Below are positions 30,775-37,528 of a stretch of DNA of 37,694 nt, one piece after another. This DNA comes from a virus: the IMG/VR virus record IMGVR_UViG_3300009605_000050, positions 1 to 37,694 of that record, one strand, 5' to 3'. The first letter of the stretch is position 1, and each line of letters begins with the position of its first letter. Both the position numbers and the translations under genes were made by a program. The notes below the pieces were generated by a model, which saw nothing but the letters and a program-made list of their open reading frames with translations, was not told the origin of the DNA and did no database searches.

Positions 30775-31506
30775 TTAAGCAGTATGTTTTTCTTTGTGCT
30801 TTAGGAAGTTGTTTTTCCGTCTTGTCATACCACTATCAAACGCAGTCTGCAATTCTGCACCAATTTCTTTTTGTGCTTTATCAATCCATTTTTTATAACC
30901 GCTAACGGCCTGCTTACCCGCATCTGCTCCACTGCTAAATAAAGCCCAATCTTCAACCGTTGGAAATATCATTTTGTCGTTTGCACCATCTTCAGCAATG
31001 ATGGGTAACAAAAGTTTTGGTGGCAAACTTAACAAAGGGTCTAGTACATGACCAGTTGATTTACCACCAACTTGGTGTTCATGGACTTCTCGCCAAAAAA
31101 GAACTCCATCAATATTATCGTTCCATTTTGGGACTTCACTAGGGTTTGGTGCTACTCTCTTTTCTCCTTTAGTATTTTCGTATATCAGCCCCTCGTCAGT
31201 AACTGTTATCTTTTTAGGTGTTCCTAATGGTCTGGTTTCACGACTTCCATCGTAACCAATGCGGGCCCAGCCTCTACCAAGGATGTCACCTTTAAAAACC
31301 AGTTTATCAAGTTTACCGTCTGCTGTTAAATACCTGCGCCATTTTTTTAACATTTTTTTAGCATAACCCTCTACCTTTGAGGCATTTTTTGCTAACTCAT
31401 CTCCGTGTGGGAAATGCTTTAACGACCAATCTTTTTTAAAGTCTGCTGTTAAATCGTTAAAGGTTTTGTAATTACCTTCGGTTAAATACTGTTTAAATGA
31501 TTTCAT
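30775..31506 (-). CDS. Capsid-targeted hypothetical protein
   Basis: 243 residues. Leader MKSFKQYLTE, cleavage after L-T-E (10). The body (KLVFKGDILGRGWARIGYDG, DGVLFWREVHEHQVGG, TVEDWALFSSGADAGKQAV) is unlike any family I know. The C-terminus MTRRKNNFLKHKEKHTA shares T-R-R-K-N-N-F-L with the N-terminus of the CobS-like ATPase. It is the first gene of the run of seven tightly linked genes down to 24502, with an AGAGGA ribosome site. Confidence 0.58.
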   Translation of the reverse strand: MKSFKQYLTEGNYKTFNDLTADFKKDWSLKHFPHGDELAKNASKVEGYAKKMLKKWRRYLTADGKLDKLVFKGDILGRGWARIGYDGSRETRPLGTPKKITVTDEGLIYENTKGEKRVAPNPSEVPKWNDNIDGVLFWREVHEHQVGGKSTGHVLDPLLSLPPKLLLPIIAEDGANDKMIFPTVEDWALFSSGADAGKQAVSGYKKWIDKAQKEIGAELQTAFDSGMTRRKNNFLKHKEKHTA

Positions 31507-31574
31507 GATTTTTTCCTCTTATTATAGATACAGATTTTCCATAGATAGTATCATACATTTTTATATATAAAAGA

Positions 31575-31608
31575 GATAACCCCTTGACTAGAGCATCAAG
31601 GGGCTATC
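31575..31608. other. Stable hairpin at 5' end of the rRNA-like segment
   Basis: CCCCTTGA (31580-31587) pairs with TCAAGGGG (31596-31603), extended by GATA/TATC. On the minus strand it is followed by TCTTTTATATA and could act as a terminator in that direction. Confidence 0.6.
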
Positions 31609-31695
31609 TGAGTTATGACGGTCATAAGGTAGCGAAGTTCCAATTCTTGCTTATGAATGGAGTAACAACTCCTGCTCCGTCTTAGAATACATACG

Positions 31696-31746
31696 AAAAG
31701 ACGGTAGAAAGCATTTCAGCAATCCTACCGTCTTTTCTGTTTTTAT
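31696..31746 (+). terminator. Rho-independent terminator, plus strand
   Basis: A 12-bp perfect stem, AAAAGACGGTAG (31696-31707) with CTACCGTCTTTT (31725-31736), followed by CTGTTTTTATT. It ends the rRNA-like plus-strand transcript. Confidence 0.8.
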
Positions 31747-31763
31747 TCAATTTCATTCAAGAT

Positions 31764-31771
31764 TATTTATA
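31764..31771 (-). promoter_or_regulatory. T4-type late promoter box (TATAAATA)
   Basis: Perfect minus-strand box upstream of the cargo operon that begins at 31506. A transcript from it would first cross the rRNA-like segment in antisense, then the hairpin at 31575-31608. Confidence 0.5.
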
Positions 31772-31815
31772 AAAAATTAATCTTTTTCGTTAAATCCGAC
31801 TGTATTTCCTTTGTA

Positions 31816-32043
31816 CTATTCTTTCAACCAGCCCCAAGTAAAGCCATGATCTCTTAGTCTTTGTTTTGCTGTTTCGTTAGAAAGAGGTAATTCGTCCCAT
31901 GGGGTATAATATTTGTGAAGCCGTGGCCCCAACTTCCTAAGATTGACTGTTCCAGTGATTCCACCATCCCAAACTCTGTCTTTTTCTTTCTTATCTTCTT
32001 TTTTAGGAAAGTTGTCTTTCCATATTTTATATTCTTTTGTCAT
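31816..32043 (-). CDS. Small hypothetical protein
   Basis: 75 residues from ATG 32043 (MTKEYKIWKDNFPKKEDKK), which overlaps the end of the upstream gene; the reading from 32097 lies largely inside that gene. Lys-rich start, then WDGGITGTVNLRKLGPRLHK and a Trp-rich end (LRDHGFTWGWLKE). No family recognised. Confidence 0.5.
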   Translation of the reverse strand: MTKEYKIWKDNFPKKEDKKEKDRVWDGGITGTVNLRKLGPRLHKYYTPWDELPLSNETAKQRLRDHGFTWGWLKE

Positions 32044-32512
32044 CGTCTTCTTCACCGAATTCAACTCCTGACGGAGTAGATAGGTTACCAGATTCAATGC
32101 ATTTAAGGATTCGTTGACGAACCTCTTCTTGACTTTCTTCTGACATGGGCTCTACCATAACCTTATATGTATGAACAAAAGCACCTGCAAGTCTTTCAGC
32201 GTTGCCAAAATCTATATTATGTTGTTCGTGCAATAAATGGAAAAGAACAGTAGCATATTTTGCTTGATCTTCGTTCATTTCCATATCAAAGGTATGGAAT
32301 CCGTTTTTACTTGAGAATCCCCAATATTCTTTGGTTTCTACAACACCTTCTCCGTGATCAGTCCATTCACCGTTATCGTCAAGAACAGGGAACACATAAT
32401 AACCGTTTTCATCATATCCCTCTTCATGTGAAGCAAATACATTTATTTTATGCTCCTCTAGATAATCTAGAACATCCTGTTTGTACATATTTAAAGTTCT
32501 GTGTTCACTCAT
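32027..32512 (-). CDS. Hypothetical protein
   Basis: 161 residues. N-terminal part MYKQDVLDYLEEHKINVFAS, a strand-rich middle (GYYVFPVLDDNGEW, EYWGFSSKNGFHTFDMEM), a helical part (QAKYATVLFHLLHEQHNIDF) and an acidic end (FGEEDDDKRI). No recognised domain. Part of the operon driven by promoter P6. Confidence 0.55.
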   Translation of the reverse strand: MSEHRTLNMYKQDVLDYLEEHKINVFASHEEGYDENGYYVFPVLDDNGEWTDHGEGVVETKEYWGFSSKNGFHTFDMEMNEDQAKYATVLFHLLHEQHNIDFGNAERLAGAFVHTYKVMVEPMSEESQEEVRQRILKCIESGNLSTPSGVEFGEEDDDKRI

Positions 32513-32518
32513 TTTGTT

Positions 32519-32776
32519 TTATACCCCATATATGCAAAAGTATGCGATAATTGCTACGCTAACAATACATTGTATTGTTATAAGGGTCACAGACATTAAT
32601 TTGACCCTTCTCTGTCTTGCCTTCTCTCTCTTCCACTCAGAAGAATTTTGTGGTGGCTTACTTCTATACGTGCTATATTGATAAGTGTCGTTGCTAGGTT
32701 TTTCTTGATAAGCAATCGATTTTTGAGTCATTTCTTTTTGTTTTCTTTTAGTGTATGACCAATTATTCCAGCCCAT
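32519..32776 (-). CDS. Tail-anchored small membrane protein
   Basis: 85 residues from ATG 32776, coupled to the upstream stop as TAATG and preceded by GAGGATATATTAT. A polar, basic N-terminal region (MGWNNWSYTKRKQKEMTQK, SSEWKREKARQRRVK) leads to one C-terminal transmembrane helix (LMSVTLITIQCIVSVAIIAY). Tail-anchored topology with a cytoplasmic basic domain. Function unknown. Confidence 0.55.
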   Translation of the reverse strand: MGWNNWSYTKRKQKEMTQKSIAYQEKPSNDTYQYSTYRSKPPQNSSEWKREKARQRRVKLMSVTLITIQCIVSVAIIAYFCIYGV

Positions 32777-33162
32777 TATAATATATCCTCTTTCCAAAGT
32801 TCATCAGTTAGTCTTTCTTGAGTATTCCATGCTTCTTTTTCACCATCACCAGACCATTTGTTTCTTACATACTGTTTAATATGAATCATTTCATGTATTA
32901 TGGTCATAATAAAATCTCTGAGACTTTGGTCATTTGAAACCACAATTTTATACAATCTGTTTTTGTGGTCAATTTCTTCACAGTAGCCATAGCAATCGTC
33001 ATGATCAAGATTTTTTATCTTAACATCAATATTTAATTTCTTTAATCTTGAAAGACCCAAGCGTTTTATGCACCACTTAACTGTTTTTTGTGCGATTGTT
33101 TTCTCATGTAGTGAAGCGGAGCAAGTCCATACACCTGTTACTTTAATGAGTTTATTGCTCAT
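32776..33162 (-). CDS. SprT-like zinc metallopeptidase
   Basis: 128 residues. FIMTIIHEMIHIKQYVRNKW holds the H-E-x-x-H zinc site, and GDGEKEAWNTQERL a downstream Glu that could be the third ligand. Size and layout match small SprT-like phage proteins. In cells SprT/Spartan proteins act on DNA-bound proteins; the phage substrate is unknown. It is coupled to neighbours on both sides (ATGA and TAATG). Confidence 0.7.
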   Translation of the reverse strand: MSNKLIKVTGVWTCSASLHEKTIAQKTVKWCIKRLGLSRLKKLNIDVKIKNLDHDDCYGYCEEIDHKNRLYKIVVSNDQSLRDFIMTIIHEMIHIKQYVRNKWSGDGEKEAWNTQERLTDELWKEDIL

Positions 33163-33314
33163 CTAATCCTAGAACCGTTTCCTGAACGAGATGTACGAGC
33201 AGGTGCATTGCCCTTCTTTTTAAAAACTTTAGAAGTACGTGGTTTACCAACCTTTGTTGTATCTCTAACATAGGTATGTTGCTGTATTACACCTTTACTT
33301 TTTCTTTTTGCCAT
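33159..33314 (-). CDS. 51-residue basic protein
   Basis: ATG 33314 to TGA 33159, stop overlapping the SprT-like start as ATGA. MAKRKSKGVIQQHTYVRDTT, then basic, Ser/Arg-rich (KPRTSKVFKKKGNAPARTSR, ending SRIR). It is strongly basic and probably disordered, like a nucleic-acid-binding peptide. It fills the gap between two genes exactly. Confidence 0.6.
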   Translation of the reverse strand: MAKRKSKGVIQQHTYVRDTTKVGKPRTSKVFKKKGNAPARTSRSGNGSRIR

Positions 33315-33323
33315 CTACATCCC

Positions 33324-33698
33324 CTATTTTAACTCTTTGTTAATTGAACCAATTGGACCGTCTGACATTTTTAAATCAGTATCGGGTAAGATAGTATTGT
33401 GTCGTACAGGAGCAACTACTTGCTTCTTATCTCTTTGCGAACTAACAATACCTGTTGAATTGGCTATAAAATCTTCTTTAAGTTCGTTATCAGGATCAAC
33501 AACAAAAGCAACAAAAGTTGATCTGATATCAACACCTTCTTTAGTATTTACATAAGGCATCCAACTCATAAACCCAATTTTACCTTCACCAGTTGGTATA
33601 ATAATTAAGGGTTTTTTTAATTTGAAATGTGTGTCACCTTCTAGAAGATCACATAGTATTTCTTCACCTGAGTTTAGCCGCACAATTTTAACATTCAT
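33324..33698 (-). CDS. Sm-like (LSm) phage protein
   Basis: 124 residues. VKIVRLNSGEEILCDLLEGD followed by FKLKKPLIIIPTGEGKIGFM has the strand pattern and G-E-x-I...D motif of Sm-fold proteins; a close family is common in marine T4-like phages. The Sm fold binds RNA in Hfq and LSm rings, but RNA binding by the phage family is not proven. The C-terminal 40 residues look flexible. Second gene of the P6 operon. Confidence 0.65.
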   Translation of the reverse strand: MNVKIVRLNSGEEILCDLLEGDTHFKLKKPLIIIPTGEGKIGFMSWMPYVNTKEGVDIRSTFVAFVVDPDNELKEDFIANSTGIVSSQRDKKQVVAPVRHNTILPDTDLKMSDGPIGSINKELK

Positions 33699-33862
33699 GA
33701 TTTTTCTTCATCCTTTTTCTTTTTAAAAATTTTATCGTAGTTTGAACGATATTTGTCACTATCCACTTTTCTTGCTTTATCTCCCTTTCCTGCACTTTCT
33801 GCTTCTTTCATCCAACTAGGGTTGGGATTTGTCAACGGATCATATTTGTCTTTATTATTCAA
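33695..33862 (-). CDS. 55-residue charged protein with TTG start
   Basis: TTG 33862 to TGA 33695, overlapping the Sm-like start. A GGGAG ribosome site lies eight bases before TTG, and promoter P6 just upstream, which decides for this start. NNKDKYDPLTNPNPSWMKEA continues into a Lys-rich helix (FKKKKDEEKS). No family recognised. It is the first gene of the P6 operon. Confidence 0.6.
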   Translation of the reverse strand: MNNKDKYDPLTNPNPSWMKEAESAGKGDKARKVDSDKYRSNYDKIFKKKKDEEKS

Positions 33863-33888
33863 TGTAAAATCTCCCTCTCACTTATTTT

Positions 33889-33917
33889 ATTATACCACAA
33901 TGGCTTTCTTCTTGCAA
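33889..33917 (-). promoter_or_regulatory. Sigma70-type promoter P6
   Basis: -35 TTGCAA (33917-33912), one base off consensus, 17 bases, TATAAT (33894-33889), with TGG before the -10 as in its sisters. Confidence 0.78.
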
Positions 33918-33926
33918 CCATTTTCT

Positions 33927-34118
33927 CTATTTATTAAATTCCCAACCATTTCCTTTTGTCCATGTCCCACAATGTTGGTCGTGAGAAACAAAGTACATAT
34001 ACATATTGTCCCTGCTAGGCAGTTTCCTTTTGGAGATTCTTATATCTCCGTTATACTTCTCTGCTAATTTTTTTTCAAATAACTTTTTGGTAATTTGTTG
34101 TTTTGATTTTTCGATTAT
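33927..34118 (-). CDS. Coding-like ORF without a standard start
   Basis: An open frame between TAG 34122-34124 and TAG 33927. It reads KLAEKYNGDIRISKRKLPSR, then MYMYFVSHDQHCGTWTKGNG and WEFNK. The composition looks like protein, yet the only ATG codons are late (in the M-Y-M segment) and upstream candidates are ATA, ATC or ATT. It may use a rare start, begin by frameshift from the gene at 34075-34332, or be a decayed gene. A TATAAT at its 5' end has no clear -35. Confidence 0.35.
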   Translation of the reverse strand: MIEKSKQQITKKLFEKKLAEKYNGDIRISKRKLPSRDNMYMYFVSHDQHCGTWTKGNGWEFNK

Positions 34119-34332
34119 ACCCTATTTTCACTAGTTTGTTCCACCATTTTCTTGCTTGTTCTATAGTCATTTCTTTTTGACTTGCATTGTTGTCATAATT
34201 TTCATCAACATAAACATCAACATTCCAGAAGGGAACATCAGTCATTGGTATGTACTGAAACACTGCATCTATAATAGACCCATTCTTTGGGTGAGTTAGT
34301 GTCAGTGTTGGATGAAATTCTGGAATATTCAT
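34075..34332 (-). CDS. Small WN-repeat family protein
   Basis: 85 residues. The front (MNIPEFHPTLTLTHPKNGSI) is unique, while TIEQARKWWNKLVKIGYNRK aligns with the C-termini of the three small proteins at 4078-5056 (Q-A-R-x-x-W-N-x-L-x-x-x-G-F/Y). As there, it lies directly below a large operon gene, here the CobT-like gene (four bases apart). So both the CobS and the CobT loci carry this small family. Confidence 0.55.
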   Translation of the reverse strand: MNIPEFHPTLTLTHPKNGSIIDAVFQYIPMTDVPFWNVDVYVDENYDNNASQKEMTIEQARKWWNKLVKIGYNRKIKTTNYQKVI

Positions 34333-34336
34333 ATTA

Positions 34337-36616
34337 TCAAACTGCGATTAGATCAATTAGTTTGGTTGCGATAACTCGTGAAGATTTCTTCTTACTGTTA
34401 CCTTTAACAAATGCGTTTCGTACTTTTGCAAGACTTGCATCACCATCAAGATGATCAAGAACACCTGTTTCAACTTTAAGACTACCTTGAATCACGAATA
34501 ACTCGTCATGACCTTCTGCATTTTCACCTCTGACACTAAAGAAGTTTTGTGATTTCCATGATGAAGATGCTTCGTTCATTCCCTTTTCATCAGTCACACA
34601 ATCAGTGGTAAAGTATCGGTATCGAAGGTTGTCAATTCGTCGACCTGCATACAATTTGATTCCAATAATGTTGCAACCAGTTTGGTTCTTCAAAATTTGA
34701 AGATATGCGGCTGTTTCACCCTTGCTGTCATTACCAACTTCAATGTTTCGTCGGGTATTTGGTTCAGCAATGAAAGATTTACCACTACGGTAACCGTATG
34801 CACCCATTGAATGTCCGTCACCATCTGAAAGGATAACTGTATTCACGATTTGAACATCGTTGTGTTGTTGGAATGCAGGGATGATTTCCAATCCTGCAAC
34901 AACTGCTTCATTCAAAGGTGTGCAACCAAGTGAGAACTTACTAGGTACATAAAGATAACTTCTATAGTTACCGTAACTATTTGTAACACCTAGTAACCAA
35001 AGATTTTTTACTGCTTGCTTGTACTCACGACTATTCATTCGACTAGAAAGGAAGTTAAGTAGGTGGAAGTTATGAGGAGTAAGTACGCTCTCATCTTCAC
35101 TCTTAACATAGTGTGGGCTGTTATTATCACTGTGATATGCTGATGTGAATGCATAGACTTCAAACGGAATCTGCATCTTATTGCAGAATTCAGTAAGAAC
35201 TAGCATTTGTTCGATTGTTTCTTTAATGATACTACCCATAGAACCAGACCAATCAAGGAACATTACTATTCCATGACTCTTACCATCTTCATGAGTTTCA
35301 TTCTTAAGAAAGATGTTTTCACTCCAACGGTAGTTAATCATTGTTGTTGTATCAAGGATACCAGTCTTTGTGATTTCAGTCTTCTTCTCTGCTTCGGCTG
35401 CTTGCTTCATCATGAATTGTTGAACCATATGATTTACAACTGGTTTCGACTTATTGATAAAGGTATCGCATTCTTCAATTGCTTTTATATGGCTTCTATT
35501 GTCGATTTTATCAGAGTTGTCTGCATTAAATTCAACAAATTGACGATCGATTTCAGTGTAGTCTACTATAATGTTTTCAAGTTTGAGTTCAGGAAGTTTG
35601 TGATATTGATAATCGGCAGATTCTTGATTTCGCATATCACTAACTGCTTGGTCAAATGCACGTTGCGTTGAACCACATGGGTCATTGCTGTAATCATCAT
35701 AACCCAAATCACTTTGTTCATTACCATTGTCACTAGACTCATTACTTTGCTCAGAGTCAGCACCTTCACCGTCATCGGTGTCATCTTCCATTGATTCACC
35801 AGAATCTTCACCGTCACCAGTGTTGGATGAACCACCAGATTGTTCGTCATCACTATCTTCATCAGATTCGGTGCTATCACCAGAACTGTCTGTATCATCG
35901 TTTGAGTCATCTTGACTATCACTATCTTCACCATCATCAGTGTTGGATGAACCACCAGATTGTGTGTCATCACCATCAGCACTATCTTCCATTTGGTGTT
36001 GACCATCTTCATCTTTTTCAAGTGGTTGTTCTTCTAACCATAGATCGAACAAATCTTGTGAAAGTGCAACAACATCTTCGATTGTTTTAGAATCCCGCAT
36101 TCGTTCAACATATTGTTGTTCATCTGCAGAGAATTCAACATCAGCAAGACCAAATAGACCAAGTTTAAACTCAAGATTCAACCGGTCAAGAAGTGGAAGG
36201 TCTGCAATATTCTTACCTTCAAGTTCGAACAAGTCACGATCATTGAGTTGTGCATATGCACCTGCAAAGTTTCGTCTAAGGCCGGGAAACTTATCTTTGA
36301 TCATTCGTTCGATACGGGCGTCTTCAACCACATTTAGGAATTGGTGACGCATACCTGAAAATTTGTCTTCACCAACAAAATCAGACCAACCATCTGCAGG
36401 TGTGTGAAGTGCATGCGATACTTCGTGACCAACCAACATGTCATACATGTCATTAGTCATGTCTTCCCAGATTGGGAGACAAAGTACGCGATTTTGTGTG
36501 TCAAAGTATGCTGTTTCAGCATTTGCACTATGTTGGACAGTAATACCTTCCATAGCCATTGCTTTAGCAAGAACATCTTTGGAAGCGGTATTAATAGTAT
36601 TTGTAGTTTTTCTCAT
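34337..36616 (-). CDS. cobT: CobT-like VWA-domain protein with HExxH motif
   Basis: 759 residues. The N-terminal domain contains LVGHEVSHALHTPADGW (H-E-V-S-H at 64-68) and NVVEDARIERMIKDKFPG, a peptidase-like zinc site. Residues about 195-310 are Asp/Glu/Ser-rich with a repeated S-G-G-S-S-N-T-(D/G)-D-G-E-D unit. The C-terminal VWA domain has the MIDAS motif FLDWSGSMGS and later VILSDGDG. This is the partner type of MoxR/CobS ATPases. The ATG is six bases below the -10 of P7, so the mRNA should be leaderless. Confidence 0.82.
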   Translation of the reverse strand: MRKTTNTINTASKDVLAKAMAMEGITVQHSANAETAYFDTQNRVLCLPIWEDMTNDMYDMLVGHEVSHALHTPADGWSDFVGEDKFSGMRHQFLNVVEDARIERMIKDKFPGLRRNFAGAYAQLNDRDLFELEGKNIADLPLLDRLNLEFKLGLFGLADVEFSADEQQYVERMRDSKTIEDVVALSQDLFDLWLEEQPLEKDEDGQHQMEDSADGDDTQSGGSSNTDDGEDSDSQDDSNDDTDSSGDSTESDEDSDDEQSGGSSNTGDGEDSGESMEDDTDDGEGADSEQSNESSDNGNEQSDLGYDDYSNDPCGSTQRAFDQAVSDMRNQESADYQYHKLPELKLENIIVDYTEIDRQFVEFNADNSDKIDNRSHIKAIEECDTFINKSKPVVNHMVQQFMMKQAAEAEKKTEITKTGILDTTTMINYRWSENIFLKNETHEDGKSHGIVMFLDWSGSMGSIIKETIEQMLVLTEFCNKMQIPFEVYAFTSAYHSDNNSPHYVKSEDESVLTPHNFHLLNFLSSRMNSREYKQAVKNLWLLGVTNSYGNYRSYLYVPSKFSLGCTPLNEAVVAGLEIIPAFQQHNDVQIVNTVILSDGDGHSMGAYGYRSGKSFIAEPNTRRNIEVGNDSKGETAAYLQILKNQTGCNIIGIKLYAGRRIDNLRYRYFTTDCVTDEKGMNEASSSWKSQNFFSVRGENAEGHDELFVIQGSLKVETGVLDHLDGDASLAKVRNAFVKGNSKKKSSRVIATKLIDLIAV

Positions 36617-36622
36617 ACACCC

Positions 36623-36651
36623 ATTATACCATGCCTGACTTTTTCTGTCAA
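36623..36651 (-). promoter_or_regulatory. Sigma70-type promoter P7
   Basis: TTGACA (36651-36646), 17 bases, TATAAT (36628-36623) followed by GGGTGT and then ATG 36616. The same GGGTGTA follows the -10 of P5. Confidence 0.85.
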
Positions 36652-36681
36652 TCCATTTATAAGGGCTTTTTTAGATATATA

Positions 36682-36699
36682 CTGACAGTACATCGTCAG
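36682..36699. promoter_or_regulatory. Inverted-repeat element upstream of P7
   Basis: CTGACAGTACATCGTCAG, matching the element above P5 (6410-6427) except for two bases in the centre. It lies 30 bases above the -35. Confidence 0.5.
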
Positions 36700-36714
36700 G
36701 TATATGCTTTTCTG

Positions 36715-36732
36715 ATATCAGGAAAGGGGTAT
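36715..36732 (+). repeat. 18-bp motif shared with 6599-6616
   Basis: ATATCAGGAAAGGGGTAT, an exact copy of 6599-6616, located just above the P7 inverted repeat and just before the stop of the Trp-rich gene. Confidence 0.7.
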
Positions 36733-36734
36733 TA

Positions 36735-37517
36735 TCAATCAGCCCAATGGTAATGATACCATCGCCAATAATCTGGATTGCCGCTCCATGATTGTCCCCA
36801 GAATAGTTGTCCAAAGAAAACATGCATATACCAATTGTGGCCATCGCCCCAATAATCGGTTCCTGAAGGGTGAGTGTATAGTACTTGACCAAGTAACCAA
36901 TTTATTGCATAAGGGCTGCCATGGGCTGCTGCTTGCATTAGATTGTAGAAATGCTCAGCACCATCAAAATCTGTTGGACCACCCCAAACACCTTGGCCTA
37001 TGGATTGCATCATCATATCATACGGAGTACCATAATCGGGTACACCATTCATATCTTCATCGCTCCCAACAAACCAATTTAAGAATGAAAACCAGAATAA
37101 GTATGAATCTACATCCAAACCTCCAGGCTGATTTTCGAAAAATTCAATATTGAGGTGTTGTGCCGCAGGATTTGAAATCATAGGTGGTGGAAAACCTGCC
37201 TCAGAACCGTCTGGCCATCTGTGAGGGATACCACTCGATGTATCACCAGTCGCCACCCATTTTTCATAATTTGCAGCCCAATCAGAATCAACTAAAAATG
37301 GTGGTGTTTCAGGCCACGAACCTCTAAGGGCTCTAGTTGTTACACGTTCAGTAGGTCGAGGTCTTTCTCTTGTTTCAAGATCGCCTATTTGTTGTATAGA
37401 AGGTATAGTAGGATCTGTTTGACCAAATCCATTACCACCACCTGCAGGTATGGTCTGTTCATATAGTCTATTAACAGATTCTGTTAAATTTCTTAATGAT
37501 TTGTTTGGATCTTTCAT
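36735..37517 (-). CDS. Trp-rich virion-type protein with double cleavage leader (paralogue 4)
   Basis: 260 residues. The leader MKDPNKSLRNLTESVNRLYE carries sites after L-T-E (13) and L-Y-E (20), then QTIPAGGGNGFGQTDPTIP, the linker form of the gene at 18351. The body shows SYLFWFSFLNWFVGSDEDMN and GSPYAINWLLGQVLYTHPSG, with a His/Tyr/Trp end (YWRWYHYHWAD). It is closest to the partial gene just upstream, so this is a tandem duplication. The position next to early genes is unusual for a virion family. Confidence 0.62.
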   Translation of the reverse strand: MKDPNKSLRNLTESVNRLYEQTIPAGGGNGFGQTDPTIPSIQQIGDLETRERPRPTERVTTRALRGSWPETPPFLVDSDWAANYEKWVATGDTSSGIPHRWPDGSEAGFPPPMISNPAAQHLNIEFFENQPGGLDVDSYLFWFSFLNWFVGSDEDMNGVPDYGTPYDMMMQSIGQGVWGGPTDFDGAEHFYNLMQAAAHGSPYAINWLLGQVLYTHPSGTDYWGDGHNWYMHVFFGQLFWGQSWSGNPDYWRWYHYHWAD

Positions 37518-37528
37518 TTTTATTTACT
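37501..37528. repeat. 28-bp repeat at paralogue start, copy 2
   Basis: Identical to 22566-22593, spanning the start of the 36735 gene and the stop of the gene before it. Confidence 0.85.

Larger units (their letters stand above)
31575..31746 (+). ncRNA. Candidate small RNA resembling 23S rRNA helices 69-71
   Basis: On the plus strand, 31611-31641 reads AGTTATGACGGTC, then ATAAGGTAGCGAAGTTCC. E. coli 23S rRNA at about 1910-1943 has ACTATAACGGTC, then CTAAGGTAGCGAAATTCC. Further on, GAATGGAGTAAC (31655-31666) matches GAATGGCGTAAC/T of 23S (about 1965-1975), and CCTGCTCCGTCTT recalls the next stretch. The order is kept and the hairpin between the blocks (helix 71) is shortened by about 12 bases. 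A 5' hairpin (31575-31608) and a 3' terminator bound the segment. No ORF is present. It is far too short to be an rRNA gene, so it looks like an rRNA mimic. Confidence 0.7.

Noticed and set aside
31610-31666. Homing-endonuclease target or intron scar instead of an RNA
   Set aside because: The AAGGTAGCGAA stretch also lies in the I-CeuI site, but no intron or endonuclease gene is near. The second matching block and the flanking terminator fit an RNA better.
35566-36090. Overlapping frames on both strands in the acidic part of the CobT-like gene
   Set aside because: They are by-products of the repetitive Asp/Ser codons; no ribosome sites and unnatural Met/Val or His/Gln composition.
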